Positions 27,462 to 34,844 of a stretch of DNA of 64,000 nt are shown here, piece by piece. This stretch comes from Paenibacillus yonginensis (lineage in GTDB: Bacteria > Bacillota > Bacilli > Paenibacillales > Paenibacillaceae), in NCBI RefSeq assembly GCF_001685395.1, contig NZ_CP014167.1:1121501-1185500 (forward strand), given 5' to 3'. Under the pieces are notes generated by a model. The model worked only from the letters and a program-made list of their open reading frames with translations, made no database searches and was not told where the DNA came from. Both the position numbers and the translations under genes were made by a program. Within the stretch, counting starts at the first letter, position 1, and each line of letters starts with the position of its first letter.

Positions 27462-28265
27462 ATGAAGTATGAGCAGGGGAAAGGGTGTAGGGTTTTGGGA
27501 GAACAACAACAGTGGTATCTAGAATATACCATACATAAGAATCGTCCAGGTCTTTTGGGGGATATTGCTTCCATGCTGGGGATGCTGGAGGTCAACATTT
27601 TAACCATCAATGGTGTCGAAGGAAAAACCCGGGGAATGCTGCTGGAAACGGATGATGAACGGAAAATCGCGCTGCTTGGCGACATGTTGAAAACCGTCGG
27701 CAGCGTTACTGTTTCAGCACTAAGACATCCTAAACTTGTAGATATTCTTGCTGTTCGCCACGGCCGGTATATAGACCGAGATTCCGATGATTTGAAAACT
27801 TTCCGGTTTACCCGCGACGAACTTGGGTTGCTTGTTGACTTTTTGGGTGAATTATTTAAAAGAGAAGGTCATCAAGTCATCGGCTTACGCGGAATGCCGA
27901 GAGTGGGCAAAACGGAATCGATTATTGCCGGCAGCGTCTGCGCCATGAAACACTGGACTTTTGTATCTTCAACTCTTCTGCGCCAAACGGTGCGTAGTCA
28001 GCTTTCGGAAGAAGAATGCAATCCATCAAATGTATTCATTATTGACGGGATTGTGAGTACTTTGCGTTCTAATGAGAAACACTACCAGTTACTGCAGCAG
28101 ATTATGTCCATGCCTTCCACCAAGGTGGTTGAGCATCCGGACGTTTTTATGAAAGAATCCGAATACAATTATGACGATTTTGACATTATTATTGAATTGC
28201 GAAACAATCCGGATGAGGAAATCGTTTATGATACGTTTGTAACCATTTATAACGAAGAAATCTAG
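27462..28265 (+). CDS. ymfK: DUF3388 protein YmfK with ACT-like N-terminus
   Basis: A 267-residue protein of family DUF3388. The N-terminal ~85 residues look like an ACT domain (WYLEYTIHKNRPGLLGDIASM). The rest holds LAVRHGRYIDRD, DELGLLVDFLGELFKREGH and a P-loop-like RGMPRVGKTESIIAGS, suggesting nucleotide binding. The ATG at 27462 is chosen because it overlaps the stop of a six-codon reading frame with a ribosome site; the in-frame ATG at 27432 is an alternative. It precedes rodZ as in B. subtilis. Function unknown. Confidence 0.8.
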   Translation: MKYEQGKGCRVLGEQQQWYLEYTIHKNRPGLLGDIASMLGMLEVNILTINGVEGKTRGMLLETDDERKIALLGDMLKTVGSVTVSALRHPKLVDILAVRHGRYIDRDSDDLKTFRFTRDELGLLVDFLGELFKREGHQVIGLRGMPRVGKTESIIAGSVCAMKHWTFVSSTLLRQTVRSQLSEEECNPSNVFIIDGIVSTLRSNEKHYQLLQQIMSMPSTKVVEHPDVFMKESEYNYDDFDIIIELRNNPDEEIVYDTFVTIYNEEI

Positions 28266-28305
28266 GGGCAGATTGAGCCATATTAAAAGCAGGAGGTGAT
28301 GGTAA

Positions 28306-29298
28306 ATGTCAGATTTAGGCCAGCAGCTTAAAGAAGCGCGTTTGGCACGCGGCTTATCGCTGGATGATGTTCAGGAAATGACAAAAATTAGAAAACGATA
28401 TTTAGAGGCCATCGAGGCCGGTGATTATAAAGTTCTTCCAGGAAGTTTCTATGTTAGAGCGTTTATAAAAACATATGCAGAGGCTGTAGGCGTCAGCTCG
28501 GAGGAGCTGCTGAATGAACATCAGCAGACCGTTCCTTCCGCTGAGCCCGAACCGGTTATGGAGCCTGTCTTGCAGCGGAGAAGAACCAAAGCGTCTTCCG
28601 AAGGAAATTCCAAGTGGCTTTCCACCGTTCTTATGTGGTCCTTCCTGGTGATTATTGTTGCGGTTATTTATTTAGTGGTGATCAACAATAACAAAGGAGA
28701 CAGCAATAAAACAGCAGACCCTACTCCGGTTACAAGCGGCGAAGTGTCGCCAAGCGACGCGGCAGCCGGGGTACCGTCGGCAAGCCCTGATCCGTCCGGT
28801 GCGGCAGGCGGCGGTCAGGCTTCGGTTCCGCCGACAGCTCCTCCTTCATCAGATCCCGCTTCCTCGGATGCAGCGGGGAATCCGGAAGGTTCGACTCCTC
28901 CGGCAACAGACGGTGTTGTCGTGACGCCGGACGGCAAAAAGGGCAGTGCTGTGCAGTTCCAGGTACAAAGCCCGAACGGGGCGCCTGTTCCCGTGCAGAT
29001 CACGGCAAGCGGAGGCAAAAGCTGGGTGGAGGTTCGCCGGGTAGACAAAGACGGAGAGAAACTCTATTACCAAAACCTTGAAGATGGTCAAACCATTACT
29101 TATGATTTGGACAGCCAAGGCATGTTTGTCAAATCGGGCGCTTCTCCTTATACGACCATTACGGTTGGAGGGCAGCCGGTGGTGGATGAGCGAAATACGG
29201 CTAAAATCCAGTTGAACCTAGTATCTCCGGAAGATGCAGGGTCTGCTGGAGGCACAACGGATAACGCCGAGGGAACCGAAGGAACGTCCGCTCCATAA
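28306..29298 (+). CDS. rodZ: RodZ-like helix-turn-helix membrane protein (YmfM)
   Basis: RodZ links MreB to the membrane in cell-shape control. The 330-residue product has an N-terminal HTH_25 domain (MSDLGQQLKEARLARGLSL to about residue 72), a juxtamembrane basic stretch, one membrane segment at ~105-127, a Pro/Ser/Ala-rich outer linker (~135-205) and a C-terminal DUF4115-like beta domain (SWVEVRRVDKDGEKLYYQNL, TVGGQPVVDERN). The ATG follows GCAGGAGGTGATGGTAA. It is downstream of ymfK and upstream of a small membrane gene; in Bacillus pgsA follows closely. Confidence 0.88.
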   Translation: MSDLGQQLKEARLARGLSLDDVQEMTKIRKRYLEAIEAGDYKVLPGSFYVRAFIKTYAEAVGVSSEELLNEHQQTVPSAEPEPVMEPVLQRRRTKASSEGNSKWLSTVLMWSFLVIIVAVIYLVVINNNKGDSNKTADPTPVTSGEVSPSDAAAGVPSASPDPSGAAGGGQASVPPTAPPSSDPASSDAAGNPEGSTPPATDGVVVTPDGKKGSAVQFQVQSPNGAPVPVQITASGGKSWVEVRRVDKDGEKLYYQNLEDGQTITYDLDSQGMFVKSGASPYTTITVGGQPVVDERNTAKIQLNLVSPEDAGSAGGTTDNAEGTEGTSAP

Positions 29299-29396
29299 GG
29301 TCTTATCGCATAACCGTTTTCTTCATAGGAAAGAATAACATTGCAACTGCTTGGGTCAGCCGGCAATGATCTTGACTATGAAGAGAGGTGGGCATT

Positions 29397-29561
29397 GTGA
29401 TAACAAGCTGGATTGTAGCAGGGATCGGGATCATCGTATCGCTGATCGGCTACTACCTCACGCCAAATGCTTGGGGATACGGAATATTGGGATTCGGGTT
29501 GGCTCATATTGTGCTTGGCGTTTTGAACATGTTCCGAACGCCGGAAAGAAGCACACATTAA
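29397..29561 (+). CDS. 54-residue membrane protein
   Basis: A small open frame from GTG with AGAGAGGTGGGCATT directly upstream, ending just before a strong terminator. The product begins MITSWIVAGIGIIVSLIGYY and has two hydrophobic segments (about residues 3-20 and 27-45) separated by LTPNAWG, with a basic C-terminal tail FRTPERSTH. Ribosome site, hydrophobic pattern and terminator placement support a real gene. I do not recognise the family. It may be co-transcribed with rodZ, 98 bases upstream. Confidence 0.65.
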   Translation: MITSWIVAGIGIIVSLIGYYLTPNAWGYGILGFGLAHIVLGVLNMFRTPERSTH

Positions 29562-29576
29562 ACTGAAGGACTCCGG

Positions 29577-29611
29577 ACAGGCGCTTTTCTAAAGGGAAAA
29601 GCGCCTGTTTT
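29577..29611 (+). terminator. terminator after the small membrane gene
   Basis: Stem ACAGGCGCTTTTC/GAAAAGCGCCTGT, tiny loop, then TTTTG; very strong. Confidence 0.92.
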
Positions 29612-29683
29612 GTGTTTATGAAGCCGGTGAGGTGAGCTTGCCCGCATCCCGCTTTGTTTTTAATGAGGCGGGTTTCAAGAAAA

Positions 29684-29712
29684 TGGACTTGCAACGTTGT
29701 TTTTCCTATAAT
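29684..29712 (+). promoter_or_regulatory. promoter of yajQ
   Basis: TGGACT at 29684-29689 and TATAAT at 29707-29712, spacing 17, about 35 bases before the ATG. The -10 is perfect, the -35 fair. Confidence 0.6.
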
Positions 29713-29747
29713 AGATAACACAAAACAGAGAAAAGGATAGTGATTTT

Positions 29748-30239
29748 ATGGCTTCAGAAAGCTCATTTGATATTGTCTCCAAATTTGATATGCAGGAGCT
29801 AACCAACGCGATTAATCAGACGGAACGCGAAATTGATAACCGCTTTGACTTCAAGAACAGCAAAAGCAGCCTGACGCTGGAGAAGGATGCCCTGGTGATT
29901 GCATCGGATGATGAATATAAGCTGGGGGCAGTCATTGATATTTTACAGTCCAAAATGATTAAACGCGGTTTGCCGATCAAAAATCTCGATTACGGCAAGG
30001 TTGAACCGGCGTCCCTCGGGACGGTCCGCCAGCGCATCAAACTGAAACAGGGGATTGAACAGGATGTGGCTAGAAAAATCAATACGCTCATCCGGGATTC
30101 GAAGCTGAAAGTAAAAAGCCAGATCCAAGGGGACTCGATTCGGGTCACCGGTAAAAGCAAAGACGATCTTCAATCGGTGATGGCTCTGCTTAGAAATGCC
30201 GACATCCAGCTGGATCTTCAATTTACAAACTTTAAGTAA
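29748..30239 (+). CDS. yajQ: YajQ family nucleotide-binding protein
   Basis: A 163-residue DUF520 protein with two RRM-like folds. It begins MASESSFDIVSKFDMQELTNAI and has DFKNSKSSLTLEKD and the C-terminal RVTGKSKDDLQSVMALLRN. YajQ-type proteins bind nucleotides; a Xanthomonas member binds cyclic di-GMP, but no such role can be read here. The ATG follows AGAAAAGGATAGTG. It has its own promoter and is placed between rodZ and pgsA. Confidence 0.93.
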   Translation: MASESSFDIVSKFDMQELTNAINQTEREIDNRFDFKNSKSSLTLEKDALVIASDDEYKLGAVIDILQSKMIKRGLPIKNLDYGKVEPASLGTVRQRIKLKQGIEQDVARKINTLIRDSKLKVKSQIQGDSIRVTGKSKDDLQSVMALLRNADIQLDLQFTNFK

Positions 30240-30321
30240 TCGGCAGACTCAAGTAGTCACAGCCCCCGAATGGGGTTAATGATGTGATGTAATGCTGTAA
30301 TGATCTTCTCCGAGGGATATT

Positions 30322-30350
30322 TTGACTCTGATTTTGCCGTATATTATACT
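30322..30350 (+). promoter_or_regulatory. sigma-A promoter of pgsA-cinA
   Basis: TTGACT at 30322-30327 and TATACT at 30345-30350, spacing 17; gives a ~115-nt leader before pgsA. Confidence 0.75.
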
Positions 30351-30470
30351 TGTTAAGATATATTTTGGGTGTTCTTAGTCTGCATCTTTGGGGGAAATTA
30401 TCATGAACGGCTTAGGGTCGAAAGAAGCAAGGACAAATAAGATCCGGAACTTGTACGGGGAGGATGAGTT

Positions 30471-31055
30471 GTGAATTTACCGAATAAAATAACGTTGTCC
30501 CGGATTTTTTTAATTCCGCTGATGCTGGTGTTTCTGCTGATCGATGAGAAGAACTTCAGCAGCCTGCATTGGGGGAACTATAGCCTGCCGCTGAATCAGC
30601 TGATTGCAGCGCTGCTGTTTATTGTGGCCGCGAGCACGGACGGAATTGACGGCTATTTGGCTCGCAAAAATAATATGGTCACGAATCTTGGGAAATTGCT
30701 GGACCCTCTTGCCGATAAGCTTTTGGTTGCGGCGGTTCTGGTATCCTTGACTGCCATGGGCAAATGCAGCGCGTGGATTTCGGTTATTATTATCAGCCGG
30801 GAGTTCGCGGTAACCGGACTTCGCGAGGTTGCCCTGCTGGAGGGTTCGGTCATTGCGGCGAGCAAATGGGGCAAAGCCAAAACGATTACCCAAATTATTG
30901 CGATCAGCGCATTGCTGCTGAATAATTTCCCGTTTGAATGGATCAACATTCCGTTTGACGATATCGCGATTTGGCTTGCAGCCGTTATTACTATCTACTC
31001 CGGCATTGATTATTTTGTGAAGAATAAAAGCATCCTTTCTTTATCTAAAGTTTAA
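30471..31055 (+). CDS. pgsA: CDP-diacylglycerol--glycerol-3-phosphate 3-phosphatidyltransferase
   Basis: PgsA makes phosphatidylglycerol phosphate, the committed step to phosphatidylglycerol and cardiolipin. The 194-residue membrane protein has the CDP-alcohol phosphotransferase motif DGIDGYLARKNNMV followed by GKLLDPLADK near residues 52-80 and several hydrophobic helices. The GTG start follows GGGGAGGATGAGTT. It heads a unit with cinA, 46 bases downstream, as in B. subtilis. Confidence 0.95.
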   Translation: MNLPNKITLSRIFLIPLMLVFLLIDEKNFSSLHWGNYSLPLNQLIAALLFIVAASTDGIDGYLARKNNMVTNLGKLLDPLADKLLVAAVLVSLTAMGKCSAWISVIIISREFAVTGLREVALLEGSVIAASKWGKAKTITQIIAISALLLNNFPFEWINIPFDDIAIWLAAVITIYSGIDYFVKNKSILSLSKV

Positions 31056-31101
31056 GCATTAAGGACAGCTTCACTATTTGCAGCAAAGGGGTTGGACAGA
31101 A

Positions 31102-32364
31102 GTGAAAGCCGAAATTATCGCTGTCGGAACCGAGCTTCTGCTTGGTCAAATTGTAAATACAAATGCACAGTATTTGTCACAGGAATTGGCCGCTCTCGGT
31201 ATTGATGTTTATTTTCAGACCGTGGTCGGCGACAATATGGACCGCCTTCAGGAAGCGATTCGCACAGCGCAGAAGCGGGCGGACGTTTTGATCTTTACAG
31301 GAGGTCTGGGACCTACGCAGGACGATTTGACCAAAGATGCCCTTGCCGCCGTGCTCGGACGTTCCTTGCATTTGGACAGGCTGGCTATGGATCATGTTGA
31401 GCAGTTCTTTAAAGACCGTTCCCGTCCTATGACCGAAAATAATAAACGCCAGGCTTTGTCGATTGACGGGGCTTCGCCGCTTCCCAATTCGACCGGTCTT
31501 GCGATCGGCAATGCTTTATCGGAAGACGGCAAACATTACATACTGCTGCCAGGTCCGCCTAAGGAACTGATGCCGATGTTTGAAGAGCAGGTTAAAAACT
31601 GGATTCTTCAGCATGTGCTTACCGAGGAGAAACCCCTGTACTCCAGGATGCTGAAGTTTGCCGGAATTGGAGAATCCGCTCTTGAAACGGAATTGCTTGA
31701 TCTGATTGAAGGCCAAAGCGATCCGACTCTGGCTCCTTATGCGAAAGAAAGCGAAGTGACGGTGCGGGTTTCTACCAAGGCTTTATCGGTTACAGAGGCA
31801 GAGGAGAAGCTGGATGCGCTTGAAGCTCAGATTCGTGCGCGGCTTCCCGAGAATCTTTATGCCAATGAAGATGTGCCGATTGAGAAAGTAATTGTCGATC
31901 TGCTTACAGAACACCATTTGACCGTGGCTGTTGCGGAAAGCTGTACAGGCGGCTTGCTGATGGGGAATCTGACGGCTATTCCCGGATGTGCAACGGTCTT
32001 TAAAGGCGGAATCGTTTGTTATTCCAACGACATGAAAGAGAAACTCCTGAATGTTCCTCATGATTTGCTGGAAGGGGAAGAGGCACCGGGGGCGGTCAGT
32101 AAGGAAACAGCCGAGGTGCTGGCCGAGCAGGTGCGGATGGTTATGGATGCCGATTTTGGTTTGTCGGTAACCGGCGTAGCCGGCCCGGCTTATTCCGAAC
32201 GGAAACCCGTGGGTCTCGTTTATATCGGACTTTCCGAACGGGGCAAACCGACAACCACTTTCCAATTGAATTTGAAAGGCAATCGTGAGACGATCCGGCT
32301 CCGTTCGGCCAAGTCGATTCTTTACCAGCTTTGGCGCAGGCTGAACGAACGGGCTTTGGTTTGA
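31102..32364 (+). CDS. cinA: competence/damage-inducible protein CinA
   Basis: CinA couples an N-terminal molybdopterin-binding-like domain with ADP-ribose/NMN-related hydrolase activity to a C-terminal amidase domain that can deamidate NMN in NAD recycling. The 420-residue product has MKAEIIAVGTELLLGQIVNT at the start, GGLGPTQDDLTKDA near residue 70 and the amidase motif VAVAESCTGG near 275, then TGVAGPAYSERKPVGLVY, where the usual GP.G loop reads GPAYSE. The GTG at 31102 follows AAAGGGG; the frame is open to 31078 without a ribosome site. Upstream of recA as in most Firmicutes. Confidence 0.93.
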   Translation: MKAEIIAVGTELLLGQIVNTNAQYLSQELAALGIDVYFQTVVGDNMDRLQEAIRTAQKRADVLIFTGGLGPTQDDLTKDALAAVLGRSLHLDRLAMDHVEQFFKDRSRPMTENNKRQALSIDGASPLPNSTGLAIGNALSEDGKHYILLPGPPKELMPMFEEQVKNWILQHVLTEEKPLYSRMLKFAGIGESALETELLDLIEGQSDPTLAPYAKESEVTVRVSTKALSVTEAEEKLDALEAQIRARLPENLYANEDVPIEKVIVDLLTEHHLTVAVAESCTGGLLMGNLTAIPGCATVFKGGIVCYSNDMKEKLLNVPHDLLEGEEAPGAVSKETAEVLAEQVRMVMDADFGLSVTGVAGPAYSERKPVGLVYIGLSERGKPTTTFQLNLKGNRETIRLRSAKSILYQLWRRLNERALV

Positions 32365-32373
32365 ACATGGAAT

Positions 32374-32414
32374 AAGGAAAGTATTCCTGTTTTGCAATAT
32401 GCAGGAGTTTCCTT
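32374..32414 (+). repeat. inverted repeat over the cinA 3' region promoter
   Basis: AAGGAAA (32374-32380) pairs with TTTCCTT (32408-32414), with an inner TCCTG/CAGGA. The left arm AAGGAAAGT (32374-32382) can pair instead with ACTTTCCTT (32445-32453) in the loop of the downstream terminator. Confidence 0.6.
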
Positions 32415-32420
32415 TATAAT
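32392..32420 (+). promoter_or_regulatory. sigma-A-type promoter between cinA and the terminator
   Basis: TTGCAA at 32392-32397 and TATAAT at 32415-32420, spacing 17. A transcript from here meets a strong terminator within ~50 bases, so it may yield a very short RNA. Confidence 0.55.
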
Positions 32421-32431
32421 GGTTTTAGCGG

Positions 32432-32475
32432 AAGAACCGCAGCAACTTTCCTTAAGATTGCTGCGGTTCTTTTTT
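32432..32475 (+). terminator. terminator between cinA and recA
   Basis: Perfect 14-bp stem AAGAACCGCAGCAA/TTGCTGCGGTTCTT, 12-nt loop, followed by T6. Confidence 0.9.
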
Positions 32476-32561
32476 ATGGCACTGACAAACGTACCGGATT
32501 CAGGGCAAGGGTGCAATGCGGGCGAGCAAATGAAGGCAGGAGGCGAGCAACTTCAAAAAAA

Positions 32562-32575
32562 CGAATGTATGTTCG
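32562..32575 (+). promoter_or_regulatory. LexA (DinR) SOS box of recA
   Basis: CGAATGTATGTTCG matches the Firmicute SOS box CGAACNNNNGTTCG except one base. It lies 8 bases upstream of the recA -35, so bound LexA would block the promoter. Confidence 0.8.
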
Positions 32576-32583
32576 AAAAATGC

Positions 32584-32612
32584 TTGGCAAAAGCTCTAAA
32601 ACAAGGTATAAT
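32584..32612 (+). promoter_or_regulatory. sigma-A promoter of recA
   Basis: TTGGCA at 32584-32589 and TATAAT at 32607-32612, spacing 17, about 50 bases before the recA start. Confidence 0.85.
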
Positions 32613-32661
32613 TTATGTAGGAAGAACGTTTGTATTTATTCTCATTAAGGATGTGAGCTGA

Positions 32662-33723
32662 TTGTCAGATCGTCGTGCAGCGTTGGAAATGGCGCTTCGT
32701 CAAATAGAAAAACAATTCGGTAAAGGTTCCATTATGAAATTGGGAGAATCGACCCACATGCAAGTGGAAATCGTTCCCAGTGGCTCCTTGGCTTTAGATA
32801 TTGCACTCGGCACCGGCGGGTTTCCCCGCGGCCGTATTATTGAAGTATATGGACCGGAATCCTCCGGTAAAACAACGGTAGCACTTCATGCTATTGCGGA
32901 AGTACAAAAGATTGGCGGACAAGCCGCTTTTATTGATGCGGAGCATGCGCTTGACCCTTCTTATGCCAACAAGCTTGGCGTAAATATTGATGAATTGCTG
33001 CTGTCTCAGCCGGATACGGGCGAGCAGGCACTGGAAATCGCCGAAGCGCTTGTACGCAGCGGTGCCGTTGATATCATTGTTATCGACTCCGTTGCGGCAT
33101 TGGTGCCTAAAGCGGAAATTGAAGGCGAAATGGGCGACTCCCATGTTGGTCTTCAAGCAAGACTGATGTCCCAGGCTTTGCGTAAGTTGTCCGGGGCAAT
33201 CAGCAAATCGAAGACGATCGCTATCTTTATTAACCAGTTGCGGGAGAAGGTTGGCGTTATGTTCGGCAATCCGGAGACCACTCCAGGCGGCCGGGCTTTG
33301 AAATTCTACTCCACGGTACGTCTTGATGTCCGCCGTATTGAGACGATTAAAATGGGCAACGACATGGTGGGGAACCGTACCCGGGTTAAAGTCGTGAAGA
33401 ACAAGGTAGCTCCTCCTTTCAAACAAGCTGAGCTTGACATTATGTACGGCGAAGGTATTTCAAGAGAAGGAAGCATTGTCGACATTGGGGTCGAATTGGA
33501 TATCGTAGACAAGAGTGGTGCCTGGTACTCCTATGCTGGCGAACGTTTGGGCCAAGGCCGGGAGAATGCCAAGCAGTTTTTGAAAGAGCATAAGGAGATT
33601 GCTGATGCCATCGAGCTTAAAATTCGTGAGGCAAGCAGCTTGACCACGGTTGTTCCTGCGGTTTCTGCAGAAGATGATGAAGCGGACCGACTGGAAGAAC
33701 AGGCGCTTTTTGAAGCTGAATAA
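32662..33723 (+). CDS. recA: recombinase RecA
   Basis: RecA forms filaments on single-stranded DNA for strand exchange and triggers LexA self-cleavage. The 353-residue product begins [20 protein letters not shown], with Walker [10 protein letters not shown] near residue 64, Walker [13 protein letters not shown], the L2 region [22 protein letters not shown] and an acidic C-terminal tail. The start is TTG after AAGGATGTGAGC. An SOS box and its own promoter lie upstream, recX downstream after a terminator. Confidence 0.98.
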   Translation: MSDRRAALEMALRQIEKQFGKGSIMKLGESTHMQVEIVPSGSLALDIALGTGGFPRGRIIEVYGPESSGKTTVALHAIAEVQKIGGQAAFIDAEHALDPSYANKLGVNIDELLLSQPDTGEQALEIAEALVRSGAVDIIVIDSVAALVPKAEIEGEMGDSHVGLQARLMSQALRKLSGAISKSKTIAIFINQLREKVGVMFGNPETTPGGRALKFYSTVRLDVRRIETIKMGNDMVGNRTRVKVVKNKVAPPFKQAELDIMYGEGISREGSIVDIGVELDIVDKSGAWYSYAGERLGQGRENAKQFLKEHKEIADAIELKIREASSLTTVVPAVSAEDDEADRLEEQALFEAE

Positions 33724-33737
33724 GACGTTTTCAATCC

Positions 33738-33769
33738 AGCGCTCTGTGGAAATCCCAGAGCGCTTTTTT
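33738..33769 (+). terminator. terminator between recA and recX
   Basis: Stem AGCGCTCTG/CAGAGCGCT with a short loop and TTTTTT; reduces recX relative to recA expression. Confidence 0.88.
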
Positions 33770-33806
33770 GCATGCAATCAAATGGGAAACCAAGGGAGAC
33801 GATCCG

Positions 33807-34529
33807 ATGCCGGAACAGCAGGAAGAGCAAGCAGCTGACGTGTTGGCTTCTTTTCCGGAGCGCGAGCAGTTGGAAATTACCAGTGTGAAGCAGCTGCAAG
33901 GCTGGAAAAATAGACAAAGGTATCGCATTTGTTTTATGGAGCACTGTCTGGAAGTGCATGAGAATACGATGATCAAATTCCGCATGCTCAAAGGGGGGCT
34001 GTTCACCCGGACCGAGCTGGAAGAGATAGTTAAGGCCGATGAGAAACAACAGGCTTATGCGGCGGGGCTTGCTTATTTAGGAAGGAAACCCCGTACCAGG
34101 CATGAAGTGACGGTACGGCTTCAAGAGAAGGGCTGGAGCGAAAGGGTCGCCGTGCAAACGGCAGACCGGCTGGAGCGGGAAGGTTATCTGAATGATGCTG
34201 AGTACGCTGTAGAATGGGCTCAGCAGCGGCTTGAGGGCCAAGGCAAGGGTAAGCTGTGGATCAGGCAGGAACTGCGTCAGAAAGGCATCTCCAAGCCGTA
34301 TATCGAAGCTGCACTGGAGCAGGTGGATGAAGAGGCCGAATTCGAAGCCGCACGGACGCTGGCCGAGAAGCGCTGGCAGCGGACGAATGGGGAACCGCAA
34401 GAGCGGAAACGTAAAATCGGAGCTTTCCTGATGCGCCGAGGATTTAAAGGAGGCGTCGTATCGAGGGTGATACGGGGCTTAGGCGAAACAGATGATGAAT
34501 GGATGATTAACGAGGAGGAGGATTTCTGA
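33807..34529 (+). CDS. recX: recombination regulator RecX
   Basis: RecX binds RecA filaments and limits their growth. The 240-residue product is made of RecX three-helix repeats; visible family segments are AAGLAYLGRKPRTRHEVTVRL and AVQTADRLEREGYLNDAEYAV, followed by LRQKGISKPYIEAAL. It is of the longer Firmicute type. The ATG at 33807 follows AAGGGAGA; the frame is open to 33768 but that overlaps the recA terminator. Transcription probably comes from recA read-through. Confidence 0.9.
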   Translation: MPEQQEEQAADVLASFPEREQLEITSVKQLQGWKNRQRYRICFMEHCLEVHENTMIKFRMLKGGLFTRTELEEIVKADEKQQAYAAGLAYLGRKPRTRHEVTVRLQEKGWSERVAVQTADRLEREGYLNDAEYAVEWAQQRLEGQGKGKLWIRQELRQKGISKPYIEAALEQVDEEAEFEAARTLAEKRWQRTNGEPQERKRKIGAFLMRRGFKGGVVSRVIRGLGETDDEWMINEEEDF

Positions 34530-34569
34530 TCCTTCGCTCCCAAACAAAGGCGCGGCAACATGTCACAGC

Positions 34570-34599
34570 TTGACAATTTCTTTCGCGGAATAATAAAAT
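34570..34599 (+). promoter_or_regulatory. sigma-A promoter of rny
   Basis: Perfect -35 TTGACA at 34570-34575 and TAAAAT at 34594-34599, spacing 18. Confidence 0.7.
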
Positions 34600-34844
34600 G
34601 AACAAGAATCCTATAGACATTTTTCTTTCCAAAATGTAATTTCTATAATGATTCCTATCGTGTGTATCCTGTATTTGCCAATCTTCCGCGGGATATAGCC
34701 GAAGAAGCACATGGGCAGCATGTGCGACTTACTGAATCGTCTTGTTTTTCGATTCTTTGTATGAGAAGACTAAAGGGAAAAGTAATTTGACAACTGCACT
34801 CTCCCAAGGAATGCCTTGGAGAAAACAACGGGGAGGTGAAAGAC
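34600..34844 (+). other. long leader of rny
   Basis: About 240 bases without a gene. Two hairpins are visible: GAATCG/CGATTC near 34734-34756, followed by a T-rich stretch, and CTCC-CAAGG/CCTTGG-AG at 34801-34821, immediately before the ribosome site GGGGAGGTG. The second could hide or expose the start region. A long leader on an RNase Y gene suggests self-regulation, which is inferred. Confidence 0.45.

Noticed and set aside
32392-32661. An 89-codon plus-strand frame between cinA and recA
   Set aside because: It spans a terminator, the SOS box and the recA promoter; no ribosome site, so regulatory DNA rather than a gene.
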